NCBI RefSeq assembly: GCF_003585765.1
Contig: NZ_CP021235.1
Span: 4,154,001 to 4,218,000 of the forward strand
Direction of reading: 5' to 3'
Source: Pontibacter actiniarum
GTDB taxonomy: Bacteria > Bacteroidota > Bacteroidia > Cytophagales > Hymenobacteraceae
DNA: 64,000 nt
Part shown: in pieces, positions 8,651-17,622 of the stretch
How the letters are laid out: every line of letters begins with the position of its first letter
Numbering within the stretch: position 1 is the stretch's first letter
Program-made: the position numbers and the translations under genes
The notes under the pieces: model-generated
Told to the model about the DNA's origin: nothing
Databases searched by the model: none
What the model saw: only the letters and a program-made list of their open reading frames with translations

Positions 8651-9685
8651 TTGACAAAAGAAAAGATACTGGTAACGGGCGGCGCCGGCTATATTGGCTC
8701 TCACACCGTGGTAGAGCTGGTACAGGCTGGTTATGAGCCTGTCATCGTAGATAATTTTTCAAATTCAGAGGAAAGTGCATTGGAGGGAATTGCCGCCATA
8801 CTTGGCCGTAGCGTTCCCTGCCACCGCATCGACTGCACCGACACAGCAGCCCTGCGCCGTGTGTTTGAGCAGGAGCAGAATATCCAGGGAGTCATCCACT
8901 TTGCAGCCTATAAAGCAGTAGGCGAGTCGGTGGCGGAGCCGCTGAAGTACTACCACAACAACGTGGGGTCGCTGGTGGCACTGCTGCAGGTGATGGAGGA
9001 AGTCGGGGTTACGAACCTGGTGTTCTCATCGTCCTGCACAGTGTACGGCATTCCGGACAAGCTGCCCGTAACTGAGGAAACGCCGGTGCAGAAAGCAAAC
9101 TCACCTTACGGTAACACGAAAAAAATGTGCGAGGAGGTGCTGACTGACCTGGCAAACAGCGGTAAAAGCAGCATAAAGGCAACGGCACTGCGCTACTTTA
9201 ACCCGATCGGGGCGCACCCTTCTGCCAAGATAGGGGAGCTGCCTTTGGGGGTGCCTAACAACCTGGTGCCGTTTATCACGCAGACGGCTGTAGGCATGCG
9301 CGAGCAGCTGACAGTGTTCGGCGATGACTACGACACTTCGGACGGCACCTGTATCCGCGACTACATCCATGTTGTGGATCTGGCAAAGGCGCATGTGGTG
9401 GCCGTAGAGCGTTTGCTGCAAGGCAAGGCGCGGGCAATTGAGTTCTTCAACGTGGGCACGGGTACGGGTAACACTGTGCTGGAGGCTATCAAGGCCTTTG
9501 AGAAAGCATCTGGGCAGAAACTGAACTATAAAGTGGGGCCACGCCGTGTGGGAGATGTGCCGAAGATCTACGCCGATGTAAGTGTAGCCACCGAAGAACT
9601 CGGTTTCAAAACCACCAGCACGTTGGAGGAAGCTATGAAAAGCGCCTGGGACTGGCAGTTATCGCTTCAGAAAGAAAAAAAATAA
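8651..9685 (+). CDS. galE: UDP-glucose 4-epimerase
   Basis: Interconverts UDP-glucose and UDP-galactose, feeding surface polysaccharide synthesis and galactose use. The 344-residue extended SDR has the NAD fingerprint TGGAGYIGSH at 9-18 and the catalytic Tyr153/Lys157 (SPYGNTKKMCE), with SSSCTVYG supplying the active-site serine region. The start is TTG at 8651, three bases after the upstream stop, giving MTKEKILVTGG; no ATG is available, and the tight spacing implies translational coupling. It is the second gene of the nucleotide-sugar operon. Use of the N-acetyl forms cannot be excluded. Confidence 0.93.
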   Translation: MTKEKILVTGGAGYIGSHTVVELVQAGYEPVIVDNFSNSEESALEGIAAILGRSVPCHRIDCTDTAALRRVFEQEQNIQGVIHFAAYKAVGESVAEPLKYYHNNVGSLVALLQVMEEVGVTNLVFSSSCTVYGIPDKLPVTEETPVQKANSPYGNTKKMCEEVLTDLANSGKSSIKATALRYFNPIGAHPSAKIGELPLGVPNNLVPFITQTAVGMREQLTVFGDDYDTSDGTCIRDYIHVVDLAKAHVVAVERLLQGKARAIEFFNVGTGTGNTVLEAIKAFEKASGQKLNYKVGPRRVGDVPKIYADVSVATEELGFKTTSTLEEAMKSAWDWQLSLQKEKK

Positions 9686-9687
9686 GC

Positions 9688-10737
9688 ATGAAAATACTGA
9701 TTACGGGCGGAGCGGGCTTTATCGGCTCGCACGTGGTGCGCCTGTTCGTCACCAAATACCCAAGCTATCAAATCTACAACCTCGACAAGCTGACCTACGC
9801 CGGTAACCTGGCCAACCTGTCGGACATCGAGGACCGCGAGAACTACACCTTCCTGAAGGGAGACATCGTGGACGCGGCCTATCTGGAGGAGATTTTCTCC
9901 AGGTATAAGTTTGACGCGGTGATCCACTTGGCGGCGGAGTCGCACGTGGACCGCTCCATTACAGACCCGCTGGCCTTTGTGCAGACCAACGTGATCGGTA
10001 CGGTGAACCTGCTCAATGCGGCGCGCCAGCACTGGGCGGGTAACCTGCAGGAGCACCTGTTCTACCATGTCTCCACCGATGAGGTGTACGGCTCGCTGGG
10101 AGAGGAGGGCCTTTTCACCGAGGAGACAGCTTACGACCCGCGCTCGCCGTACTCCGCCTCCAAGGCAAGCTCCGATCATTTCGTGCGGGCCTGGTTCCAT
10201 ACATACGGCCTGCCGGTAAAGATCTCGAACTGCTCGAATAACTACGGCCCTAACCATTTCCCGGAGAAGCTCATCCCGCTCGCCATCAACAACATCAAAA
10301 ACGAGCGCCCGGTACCGGTGTACGGCAAGGGGGAGAACGTGCGCGACTGGCTTTACGTGCTCGACCACGCCCGTGCCATCGATGTGATCTTCCACGAGGG
10401 CAAAGTGGGGGAGACCTACAACATCGGCGGGGTGAACGAATGGAAAAACCTGGACCTGATCGAGCTGCTCTGCGACCAGATGGACGAGAAGCTGGGCCGC
10501 AAGAAAGGATACTCCCGCAAGCTGATCACCTTTGTGAAAGACCGCGCCGGCCACGACCTGCGCTATGCCATCGACTCCTCTAAGCTGATGGACGAGCTGG
10601 GCTGGAAACCATCGGTGACCTTTGAGGAGGGGCTAAGCAAAACAGTGGACTGGTACCTGCAGAACCCGGAGTGGCTGGAGAATGTAACCTCCGGCAATTA
10701 CCAGAGCTACTACGAGGGGCAGTATACCCACAGATAA
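9688..10737 (+). CDS. rfbB: dTDP-glucose 4,6-dehydratase
   Basis: Second step of dTDP-deoxysugar synthesis, making dTDP-4-keto-6-deoxyglucose. The 349-residue SDR begins MKILITGGAGFIGSHVVRLF and shows the RmlB hallmark LDKLTYAGNLANL, the active-site STDEVYG and Tyr155/Lys159 (YSASKASSDH). It begins 2 bp after the galE stop region. rfbA, which makes its substrate, is two genes downstream, but rfbC and rfbD are absent here. The final sugar (rhamnose or another 6-deoxysugar) therefore cannot be told from this locus. Confidence 0.95.
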   Translation: MKILITGGAGFIGSHVVRLFVTKYPSYQIYNLDKLTYAGNLANLSDIEDRENYTFLKGDIVDAAYLEEIFSRYKFDAVIHLAAESHVDRSITDPLAFVQTNVIGTVNLLNAARQHWAGNLQEHLFYHVSTDEVYGSLGEEGLFTEETAYDPRSPYSASKASSDHFVRAWFHTYGLPVKISNCSNNYGPNHFPEKLIPLAINNIKNERPVPVYGKGENVRDWLYVLDHARAIDVIFHEGKVGETYNIGGVNEWKNLDLIELLCDQMDEKLGRKKGYSRKLITFVKDRAGHDLRYAIDSSKLMDELGWKPSVTFEEGLSKTVDWYLQNPEWLENVTSGNYQSYYEGQYTHR

Positions 10738-10760
10738 ACAGTAAAAAGAAAAAACAGTAT

Positions 10761-11786
10761 ATGTACGATTTCCCATACCACGATAAGCCACTGAGTAACA
10801 CCTCTTTTTTGGTAACCGGTGGCGCTGGTTTTATTGGCTCCAACCTGGTCGAGTACCTTTTAAAGTATAAAGCGGGCAAAGTTCGTGTGTTGGACAACTT
10901 CTCGAACGGCTACCGCAAGAATATAGAGCAGTTCCTGGATAACCCTGCATTTGAGTTGATGGAAGGCGATATCCGGGACCCGCAGACCTGTATGGAAGCC
11001 TGTGCCGGAATGGATGTTGTGCTGCACCAGGCGGCGCTTGGCTCTGTGCCCAGAAGCATTAACGACCCGATCACGAGTAACGATGTGAATGTGGGCGGCT
11101 TTGTGAACATGCTGACTGCCGCCAAGGAAAACAACATCAAGCGCTTTGTGTACGCCGCCTCTTCTTCTACCTACGGGGATAGCAAGGAGTTGCCGAAAGT
11201 GGAGGATAGGATTGGAAAGCCACTTTCGCCGTACGCGGTAACGAAGTATGCCAACGAGTTGTATGCCGATGTTTTCGGCAAGACGTACGGCATGGAAATC
11301 ATCGGCCTGCGCTACTTTAACATCTTCGGGCCGAGACAGGACCCGAACGGTGCCTACGCCGCAGTAATCCCGCTCTTCATCGACGCGCTGATCCATAACC
11401 GCTCGCCAAAGATAAACGGTGACGGGGGGCAGACCCGCGACTTCACCTTCATTGAAAACTGCGTGCAGGCAAACATCAAGGCAGCGCTGGTAGACAACGC
11501 GGAGGCGGTTAACCAAGTGTACAACATTGCTGTAGGCGATAGAACTTCGCTGCTGGAGATGTTCCACATCCTGAAGAAGGCTGCTGCTGTAGATGTGGAG
11601 CCTGTGCATGGCCCTGACCGTGCAGGAGACATCCGGGACAGCCTCGCCGACATATCCAAAGCGAAGGGCTTGCTGCAGTATGAGCCTAAAGTGCGGATAG
11701 AAGAAGGGTTGCAGCGCACCTTTGATTGGTTTAAGGAAAATCAGGAGTTTATTTACAGAGACACAAAAGCGGCTGCGGCACATTAA
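10761..11786 (+). CDS. SDR epimerase, WbpP/TviC-like
   Basis: A 341-residue extended SDR most like the 4-epimerases acting on UDP-N-acetylhexosamines or their uronic acids (WbpP, TviC, Gne). It has TGGAGFIGSNLVEYLL at 19-34, Tyr158/Lys162 (SPYAVTKYANE) and the RYFNIFGPRQDPNG motif of that subgroup. ATG 10761 is preferred over a longer in-frame start at 10671 because the latter lies inside rfbB. The pairing with the TviB-type dehydrogenase resembles the Vi antigen and P. aeruginosa O6 pathways and supports UDP-GalNAc uronic acid as product; that is inference. Confidence 0.85.
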   Translation: MYDFPYHDKPLSNTSFLVTGGAGFIGSNLVEYLLKYKAGKVRVLDNFSNGYRKNIEQFLDNPAFELMEGDIRDPQTCMEACAGMDVVLHQAALGSVPRSINDPITSNDVNVGGFVNMLTAAKENNIKRFVYAASSSTYGDSKELPKVEDRIGKPLSPYAVTKYANELYADVFGKTYGMEIIGLRYFNIFGPRQDPNGAYAAVIPLFIDALIHNRSPKINGDGGQTRDFTFIENCVQANIKAALVDNAEAVNQVYNIAVGDRTSLLEMFHILKKAAAVDVEPVHGPDRAGDIRDSLADISKAKGLLQYEPKVRIEEGLQRTFDWFKENQEFIYRDTKAAAAH

Positions 11787-11807
11787 TAGCAGCCTTTATT
11801 GGTATAC

Positions 11808-12668
11808 ATGAAAGGAATTATACTTGCCGGAGGTTCCGGCACCAGACTTCACCCTTTGACGCTGGCGGTGAGTAAGCAGCTGATGCCGGTTTATGATAAG
11901 CCGATGATCTACTACCCGCTCTCCACCCTGATGCTGGCAGGGATCAGAGAGATCCTGATCATCTCCACACCGCACGACCTGCCCATGTTCGAGCGTCTGC
12001 TGGGTGACGGAAGCCGCATAGGCTGCCGTTTCAGCTACGCCGTGCAGGAGGAGCCCAACGGGCTGGCGCAGGCCTTCGTGATCGGGGAGGAGTTCATTGG
12101 CTCTGACAAGGTAGCCCTGGTGCTGGGCGACAACATCTTCTACGGGGCGGGCATGGGCAGCACGCTGCGGGAGAATGCGGACCCCGAGGGGGGCGTGGTC
12201 TACGCCTACCGCGTGCACGACCCGGAGCGCTACGGGGTGGTGGAGTTCGACGGGGACATGCAGGCCGTCTCCATTGAGGAGAAGCCGCTGGAGCCCAAGA
12301 GCAGCTACGCCGTTCCGGGGCTGTACTTCTACGACAACGAGGTGGTGGCAATAGCCAAGGGCCTGGAGCCGAGCGCGCGGGGCGAGTACGAGATCACGGA
12401 CGTGAACCGCGAGTACCTGAGGAGGGGCAAGCTGAAGGTGGGCGTGCTGAACAGAGGCACCGCCTGGCTCGACACGGGCACGATCCAGTCGCTGATGCAG
12501 GCGGCCACCTTTGTGCAGGTGATAGAGGAGCGGCAGGGCCTTAAGATAGGCTGCATTGAGGAGGTGGCCTGGCGCATGGGCTTCATCTCGGAGCAGCAGC
12601 TGCGGCAGGCGGCAGAGCCGCTGCGAAAGAGCGGCTACGGAGAGTACCTTCTCGGCCTGCTGAAGTAA
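11808..12668 (+). CDS. rfbA: Glucose-1-phosphate thymidylyltransferase
   Basis: Makes dTDP-glucose from dTTP and glucose-1-phosphate, the entry to dTDP-deoxysugars. The 286-residue enzyme has the nucleotidyltransferase signature GGSGTRL at 8-14, [20 protein letters not shown], and [20 protein letters not shown], all typical of RmlA. ATG 11808 (MKGIILAGG) is chosen over a TTG nine bases upstream. It is the last gene of the nucleotide-sugar operon, 21 bp after the TviC-like gene, and ends at a strong bidirectional terminator. The sequence is visibly G+C-richer than the first operon genes, as is rfbB. Confidence 0.95.
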   Translation: MKGIILAGGSGTRLHPLTLAVSKQLMPVYDKPMIYYPLSTLMLAGIREILIISTPHDLPMFERLLGDGSRIGCRFSYAVQEEPNGLAQAFVIGEEFIGSDKVALVLGDNIFYGAGMGSTLRENADPEGGVVYAYRVHDPERYGVVEFDGDMQAVSIEEKPLEPKSSYAVPGLYFYDNEVVAIAKGLEPSARGEYEITDVNREYLRRGKLKVGVLNRGTAWLDTGTIQSLMQAATFVQVIEERQGLKIGCIEEVAWRMGFISEQQLRQAAEPLRKSGYGEYLLGLLK

Positions 12669-12687
12669 AAGAATACTACCATGAGAT

Positions 12688-12732
12688 AAAGAAAGAGCCC
12701 GGCTAAACTGATTTGGCCGGGCTCTTTCTTTT
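12688..12732. terminator. Bidirectional terminator, rfbA / chrA
   Basis: A stem of GAAAGAGCCCGGC (12691-12703) with its complement ending near 12728 and flanking A and T runs. The two converging genes rfbA and chrA share it; the chrA stop codon lies at its edge. Confidence 0.9.
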
Positions 12733-13903
12733 AATAAATTGCGAAGCCGAGCAGTAAGCCCGTCAGGATAAGGAGGGGTGGGGGAATCTTGGTGAACATC
12801 AACAGGCAGAAGGTAGCGGCAACAATGCCAAAGTTAAGCACAGTGTTCTCAATGGGGTGGTACAGCAGGATGGCCGCAGCCACCACCATGCCAGAGCTCA
12901 CGGCGCTAATACCCTCCAGGGAGGCACGCACGACCCTATACTTTTTCAGTTCATCCCAGAACCTGATTACAAAGAAAATCAGGAACGTGCCCGGCAGGAA
13001 GATGCCGACGGTGGCTACAAAGGAACCAAGCATTTGTCCGGCCGTGCCGAACTTGCGCATTGCCAGGTTACCTACAAAGGAGGCGAAGGAGAAGGTGGGG
13101 CCGGGCAGCGCCTGCACGATTGCGTAGCCTGACAGAAACTCTTCGCCCGTTAAGTAGCCTTTAAAATCTACGAACTCAGCGTAGAGCAGCGGAATCAGTA
13201 CCTGGCCGCCGCCAAACACAAGGCTGCCGTTCCGGTAGAAGTTCTCGAACAGGCGCACGGGCAGCGAGGAGGTTGCTTTACCAAGTACGGCTGCCGTGAT
13301 CAGCACCGCCACGTAAAGTACAAAGTTGGCCCACTGTATCCGCAGCTTTTTGTCCTGCTCGAGCGGGTGCTGCCTGAAACGCAGGGCTGTAACGGACCCG
13401 CCGGCTATAAGCAGGGCCGGGAAAACCCAGGGGGAGCTGAAAAAGTAGGCCAGTATGGCGGATATCACCATCAGCACTACCCCTGTTTTGGTGTTTACCA
13501 CCTTTACGCTGATCATGTAGGCGGCGTAGGCGACAAAGCCAACCGCCATGGGCTGGATAATCTTCAGGAACTCCAACGAGATGCCCTGGTCCTGCAGGTA
13601 TGAAATAGCCAGTGCGGCTATGGCCATAATGGTGGCGGCAGGGGCAATCCAAACCAGCAGGGTAAGGTACGCCAGGTTAGGCCCTCCGATCTTATAGCCG
13701 ATAGCCGTAATGGTCTGTGTGGAGGTAGGGCCCGGCAAAATAGAGCAAAGCGCGTTGAGTTCAATGAGCTCCTGCTCGGTAAGGTAGCGGCGCTTGTCTA
13801 CCAGTAGCTTAAACATCATGGCAATATGCGCCTGCGGGCCTCCAAAAGCTGTGAAGGCGAGCATTAGTACGTCTTTCAGGAAGATATAGTAGCGCAAACT
13901 CAT
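12731..13903 (-). CDS. chrA: Chromate efflux transporter, CHR family
   Basis: An inner-membrane transporter of 390 residues formed from two homologous halves, the long-chain CHR type. The N-terminal half opens with FLKDVLMLAFTAFGGPQAHIAM and has LPGPTSTQ; the second half repeats the pattern with FGGGQVLIPLL and ALPGPTFSFASFVG. These repeated FGG and PGP motifs define the family, which exports chromate in tested members. No chromate reductase or regulator adjoins it, so the true substrate is inferred. The hairpin of the upstream oxygenase gene separates the two transcripts. Confidence 0.9.
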   Translation of the reverse strand: MSLRYYIFLKDVLMLAFTAFGGPQAHIAMMFKLLVDKRRYLTEQELIELNALCSILPGPTSTQTITAIGYKIGGPNLAYLTLLVWIAPAATIMAIAALAISYLQDQGISLEFLKIIQPMAVGFVAYAAYMISVKVVNTKTGVVLMVISAILAYFFSSPWVFPALLIAGGSVTALRFRQHPLEQDKKLRIQWANFVLYVAVLITAAVLGKATSSLPVRLFENFYRNGSLVFGGGQVLIPLLYAEFVDFKGYLTGEEFLSGYAIVQALPGPTFSFASFVGNLAMRKFGTAGQMLGSFVATVGIFLPGTFLIFFVIRFWDELKKYRVVRASLEGISAVSSGMVVAAAILLYHPIENTVLNFGIVAATFCLLMFTKIPPPLLILTGLLLGFAIY

Positions 13904-13917
13904 GGTGGCATAAAAAT

Positions 13918-13956
13918 AAAAAAAGAGAGACAGCTTTTACGCTATCTCTCTTTTTT
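13918..13956 (-). terminator. Terminator of the oxygenase gene
   Basis: On the minus strand GAGAGATAGC pairs with GCTGTCTCTC (one G-U pair), followed by a U run complementary to the A run at 13918-13924. It lies between the oxygenase and chrA. Confidence 0.8.
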
Positions 13957-13973
13957 ATTGTTGTTGTAACGGC

Positions 13974-14957
13974 TTATGCTCTTTTTAGCCCAAGCTCCAC
14001 CAGTCGCTCGTTCAGATACTCACCAGCGGTGGCATCCGGGTAAGCTTTCGGGTTTTTCTCGTCAATGCAGCTCTCCAGGCAGGTAAGGTCCATTTCGGAG
14101 CGCGGGTGCATGAAGAACGGAATAGAGAAGCGGGAGGTGTGCATCAGCTCGCGCGGCGGGTTTACCACACGGTGGATGGTAGACTTCAGCTTGTTGTTCG
14201 TTAAACGAGCCAGCATATCGCCTACGTTTACCACTACCTGCTCCGGCAGGGCCGTGATCGGGATCCACTGGCCGTCGCGGCGAAGCACCTGCAGGCCGTC
14301 GGCGCTGGCGCCCATCAGCAGCGTGATCAGGTTGATATCACCGTGCTCGGCCGCGCGTACGGCGTCGGCAGGCACGCTGTCCGGGTTCTCGATCGGGAAG
14401 TAGTGGATAGGGCGCAGAATGCTGTTGCCATACTTCACCTTCTCATCAAAGTACTCTTCGTCCAGGCCCAGGTGTATGGCGATAGCGCGAAGCACTTGCT
14501 TTCCTGCTTCCTCCAGCTTGCGGTAGGCCTCCAGGGTAACTTCCTTGAACGCCGGTACCTCTGCCGGGAAAATGTTCTCCGGGTACTCCGCCTTGATCGG
14601 GTCGCTGTCCGGGATATCGCTCAGCTCCTGGCCCACATGGTAAAACTCTTTCAGGTCACCGGTGTTGAAGCCTTTCGCCTTCTCCTTGCCCTTGCCTACG
14701 TAGCCGCGCTGGCCGGCGAGCTCCGGGTGCTCATACTTTTGCTTTACCTCATCCGGCAAGGCAAAGAATTCTTTCGTGGCAGCGTACAGCTTCTCGGTCA
14801 GCTCATCGCTGAGGCCGTGGTTACGCAGCGCAATGAAACCGATGTTCTGATAGGCATCGCCCAGTTGCTTTACAAATCGAGCCCTTCTTTCCGCATCTCC
14901 AGAAGTGAAATCCGCCAAGTCTAAGGAAGGAACCTCGTCAAACAAAATCTCGCTCAT
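13974..14957 (-). CDS. Isopenicillin N synthase-like 2-oxoglutarate/Fe(II) oxygenase
   Basis: A 327-residue non-haem iron oxygenase of the isopenicillin N synthase superfamily. The metal triad is His205, Asp207 (EHGDINLITLL) and His262 (STIHRVVNPP). Arg276-x-Ser278 (SRFSIPFF) is the usual 2-oxoglutarate carboxylate clamp. The N-terminal domain has GFIALRNHGL, typical of the DIOX_N region. Presence of the RxS clamp suggests a 2-oxoglutarate-dependent enzyme rather than a true penicillin synthase. No biosynthetic partners are adjacent, so the substrate is unknown. The gene is monocistronic and divergent from the lipoprotein at 15055. Confidence 0.88.
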   Translation of the reverse strand: MSEILFDEVPSLDLADFTSGDAERRARFVKQLGDAYQNIGFIALRNHGLSDELTEKLYAATKEFFALPDEVKQKYEHPELAGQRGYVGKGKEKAKGFNTGDLKEFYHVGQELSDIPDSDPIKAEYPENIFPAEVPAFKEVTLEAYRKLEEAGKQVLRAIAIHLGLDEEYFDEKVKYGNSILRPIHYFPIENPDSVPADAVRAAEHGDINLITLLMGASADGLQVLRRDGQWIPITALPEQVVVNVGDMLARLTNNKLKSTIHRVVNPPRELMHTSRFSIPFFMHPRSEMDLTCLESCIDEKNPKAYPDATAGEYLNERLVELGLKRA

Positions 14958-15054
14958 ATAATTCTAGCGTATACTTTTTTGTGGTATTCACGTACCTCGC
15001 AATATACGAAGAAAATCACTAAATTAGCTGCATTGCTAACCAAACACTTATTAC

Positions 15055-15897
15055 ATGAAAAAAACGTATTTACTTCTGGCCTCGGCCCTGATGCTCGGCT
15101 TTTCTGCCTGTGACACTGCACGCCAAACCCAGGAAGCCGAAACACAAACACCTGCTGAGACAGCCATGAGTGAAGGCCCAACGCCTGTAGGTGCCGTAAT
15201 GAGTAAGAATGGCTTGCGCGTGTACGCTTTTGACAACTCTCAGAAGTACCCGGAATCGCAGCTGCGGCTAAACACGCCTCCGGCCGGTGGTGTGGTGGAG
15301 CCAGGGCCGGTTCCGTTTGACTATACGCTCTCTAACTACCAGCTTACGCGCATGACGCCGCACTCCAATGCCGAGCACATCGCTAACTCGCACCAGGGGC
15401 AGCATATCCACAACATCGTGGACAACCAGCCCTACACGGCCCACTACGAAACGGAGTTTACCAAGGACCTGGAAGAGGGGGAGCACGTGATTCTGTCCTT
15501 TTTGTCGCGCTCTTACCACGAAAGCCTGAAGCACAAGGGCGCGTATGACCTGCGCAAAGTAACGGCCGGCCGACCAACTCAGACGCTGGACATTGACCTG
15601 GATGCGCCAAATATGTTCTATAGCCGCCCGAAAGGCGAGTATGTGGGTAAGGAGGCTGAAAAGGTAATGCTGGACTTCTACCTGGTGAACACCGACCTTT
15701 CTACCACCGGCAATAAAGTGCGCGCCACCATCAACGGCTCCGAATTTATGCTTGACCGCTGGATGCCTTACATCATGGAAGGCCTGCCGATGGGGGAGAA
15801 CACCATTAAGCTGGAGCTGGTTGATAACAACGGCAACGTACTGCCAGGCCCGTACAACAGCGTAACCCGCACATTTACACTGAAGCCAGCCGCCTAG
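15055..15897 (+). CDS. Uncharacterised lipoprotein
   Basis: A 280-residue protein with a type II signal peptide ending at Cys19 (MLGFSACDT), so probably anchored in the outer membrane. An acidic, Thr/Glu-rich linker (about 22-42) leads to a folded domain with many histidines around 101-125 (HSNAEHIANSHQGQHIHNI). The C-terminal half looks like an immunoglobulin-type beta fold (GENTIKLELVDNNGNVLPG). I do not recognise a named family. The His cluster could bind a metal, but that is a guess. It is monocistronic, bounded by a terminator, and divergent from the oxygenase. Confidence 0.8.
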   Translation: MKKTYLLLASALMLGFSACDTARQTQEAETQTPAETAMSEGPTPVGAVMSKNGLRVYAFDNSQKYPESQLRLNTPPAGGVVEPGPVPFDYTLSNYQLTRMTPHSNAEHIANSHQGQHIHNIVDNQPYTAHYETEFTKDLEEGEHVILSFLSRSYHESLKHKGAYDLRKVTAGRPTQTLDIDLDAPNMFYSRPKGEYVGKEAEKVMLDFYLVNTDLSTTGNKVRATINGSEFMLDRWMPYIMEGLPMGENTIKLELVDNNGNVLPGPYNSVTRTFTLKPAA

Positions 15898-15929
15898 GCT
15901 GCGGAAGTATAAAAGTATAAAATGTAGAG

Positions 15930-15960
15930 AGCCCGGTTCTGTTACGAGCCGGGCTTTTTA
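15930..15960 (+). terminator. Intrinsic terminator after the lipoprotein
   Basis: AGCCCGGTTC (15930-15939) pairs with GAGCCGGGCT (15946-15955), with one G-U pair, followed by five T. Two copies of AAGTATA sit just before it at 15905 and 15913. Confidence 0.88.
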
Positions 15961-16025
15961 TATTTGTACGGCTGGTGCTTCCGGAGCAGGCTATAGTCGT
16001 GAAAACCACCTAAAGAGAAGTATAA

Positions 16026-16601
16026 ATGGCTGAAAGTGTAGTAGAGTACCAGGTTTTTGAGCGGGTGGACTTTTCGGAAAGCGGACTGCAGAAAGGCGAG
16101 TACGATAACTGCACCTTTAGCAGCTGTGCCTTTTCGGGGGTAGATCTATCGGGTGTCGCATTTGTGGAGTGCACGTTCAGGGACTGTAACATGAGTATGG
16201 CCAACATGCGCAGCACAGCCTTAAAGGACGTGTCGTTCCGAAACTGTAAATTGCTGGGGTTAAACTTTAGCGAGTGCAACCCCTTCCTGCTGTCCCTTGA
16301 TTTCGAAGACTGTACCCTTAACCTGGCCTCTTTCTACAGGCTCAAGCTAAAAGGCACGGCTTTTAAGAACTGCAGCTTGCAGGAGGCCGACTTTGCGGAA
16401 GCGGACCTGACAAAAGCCGTCTTCAGCAACTGTGACCTGGGCAGCGCCATGTTTGACGGCACGGTGTTGGAGAAGGCCGATCTGCGGACGTCGGTCGGCT
16501 ATTCGATAGACCCGGAAGCCAATCGGCTAAAGGGAGCGAAGTTCTCTGTGGATGGGGTAACCGGGCTGCTGGACAAGTACGGGATTATCATCAGCCGCTA
16601 A
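16026..16601 (+). CDS. Pentapeptide-repeat protein, Qnr-like
   Basis: A 191-residue protein made almost wholly of tandem pentapeptides with Phe or Leu at the central position (for example CTFSS, CAFSG, VDLSG, ADFAE, ADLTK), which build a right-handed quadrilateral helix. The C-terminus (GAKFSVDGVTGLLDKYGIII) resembles the C-terminal helix of Qnr proteins, which dimerise and shield DNA gyrase from quinolones. A chromosomal, non-resistance role is equally likely, and many pentapeptide proteins have no known function. The gene stands alone between a terminator and the sulfotransferase. Start ATG 16026 follows a copy of AAGTATA by a few bases. Confidence 0.85.
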   Translation: MAESVVEYQVFERVDFSESGLQKGEYDNCTFSSCAFSGVDLSGVAFVECTFRDCNMSMANMRSTALKDVSFRNCKLLGLNFSECNPFLLSLDFEDCTLNLASFYRLKLKGTAFKNCSLQEADFAEADLTKAVFSNCDLGSAMFDGTVLEKADLRTSVGYSIDPEANRLKGAKFSVDGVTGLLDKYGIIISR

Positions 16602-16683
16602 CCCGCTGTGCTGGCTGAAAAGGGTGGCACCACAGTTTTAATTCAAACAAGCTTGCCGCGCACTACAACGCATCAACCAAACC

Positions 16684-17451
16684 ATGTACAACTACCTGCT
16701 TCACCTCCGCACGTACCTCATCATAAAGCGAAAGCAACTCTCCAACGCGGTCAGCCGCCAAAAGGGTAGAGGCTACACGCCCTTTGCTATCCTGTGCGAG
16801 CCCCGCACCGGGTCCACGCTGCTGCATACCTACTTGAACTTCCATCCGCAGGTGATGTCCTATGGGGAGGTGCTGCGGGAGAAGAGGGTGGCGGGCCTCT
16901 ACACGTCGCCACAGCCTGTGAGCGCGTACGTGTTTAAGCCGCATAGCCCGCAAATCAAAGCTGTGGGGCTTAAACTGTTTTATTCCTATCTGCAGGACCC
17001 GTTCTACCAGAGTGCCTTCGATGAGGTAATGCAACGGAAGGATGTCCGGATCATTCACCTGGTGAGGAAAGACCTGCTAAAGCAGTATGTATCGCTGGAG
17101 ATCGCTAAAAAGACAAAGGTGTGGAGTGCAGACAGGGCGCACGTAAAGCCCGAAAGAGAGAAGATGCACATCGACTGTGAAGACCTGACGCGGTTCCTGG
17201 ATCTTTACATGCAGAACCAGAACTACTTAAAGGGCCTTTTTCAGCAGCATGAGGTGCTTTCTATCGCCTACGAGGGCTTAAGCGAGAGGCCTTCGGAGGT
17301 GCTGGAGGAGGTGCAGCGGTTTTTAGGTGTACAGCCCAGAACGTTGCTTTCCCTGCTCCAAAAGCAGAGCTCCAGGCCGCTGGAGTCATTTATCACAAAC
17401 TATGACGAGGCAAGAAGAACCGTTGAGAAGGTGCTAAACGGGAGTTTGTAA
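16684..17451 (+). CDS. Sulfotransferase-domain protein
   Basis: A 255-residue cytosolic protein of the PAPS-dependent sulfotransferase superfamily. The 5'-phosphosulfate loop is at 38-47 (CEPRTGSTLL), followed by LNFHPQVMSYGEVL as in Stf0-like bacterial members. The 3'-phosphate motif is HLVRKDLLKQYVSLEI near 121-136. The likely role is sulfation of a glycan or lipid head group; the acceptor is not predictable. No PAPS-synthesis genes lie nearby. It converges on floA with a hairpin between them. Its distance from the nucleotide-sugar operon (about 4 kb) makes a link to that polysaccharide possible but unproven. Confidence 0.8.
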   Translation: MYNYLLHLRTYLIIKRKQLSNAVSRQKGRGYTPFAILCEPRTGSTLLHTYLNFHPQVMSYGEVLREKRVAGLYTSPQPVSAYVFKPHSPQIKAVGLKLFYSYLQDPFYQSAFDEVMQRKDVRIIHLVRKDLLKQYVSLEIAKKTKVWSADRAHVKPEREKMHIDCEDLTRFLDLYMQNQNYLKGLFQQHEVLSIAYEGLSERPSEVLEEVQRFLGVQPRTLLSLLQKQSSRPLESFITNYDEARRTVEKVLNGSL

Positions 17452-17561
17452 CGAAATTATCTTCTGAAGCAGGAGTCCGGCAGGCTGTCCGGTACGGAAA
17501 CGTCTGCCCCTGAAACTCTCCGGAGTGCTTTCCTGTAGGCACTCAGGCGGGTATATGCCCG

Positions 17562-17603
17562 GAAAAGCAGCGGCCACTCCCTTGCGAGGGAGTGGCCGCT
17601 GCT
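17562..17603 (-). terminator. Terminator of the nfeD-floA operon
   Basis: A perfect 17-bp stem (17566-17582 with 17587-17603) and a 4-nt loop. On the minus strand it is followed by U4, so it ends the nfeD-floA transcript. Confidence 0.9.
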
Positions 17604-17622
17604 GTAGTGAAAGAAAGGAGCT

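Noticed and set aside
9688..12668. A complete dTDP-rhamnose operon
   Set aside because: Only rfbA and rfbB are present; no 3,5-epimerase or 4-keto reductase gene is in the window.
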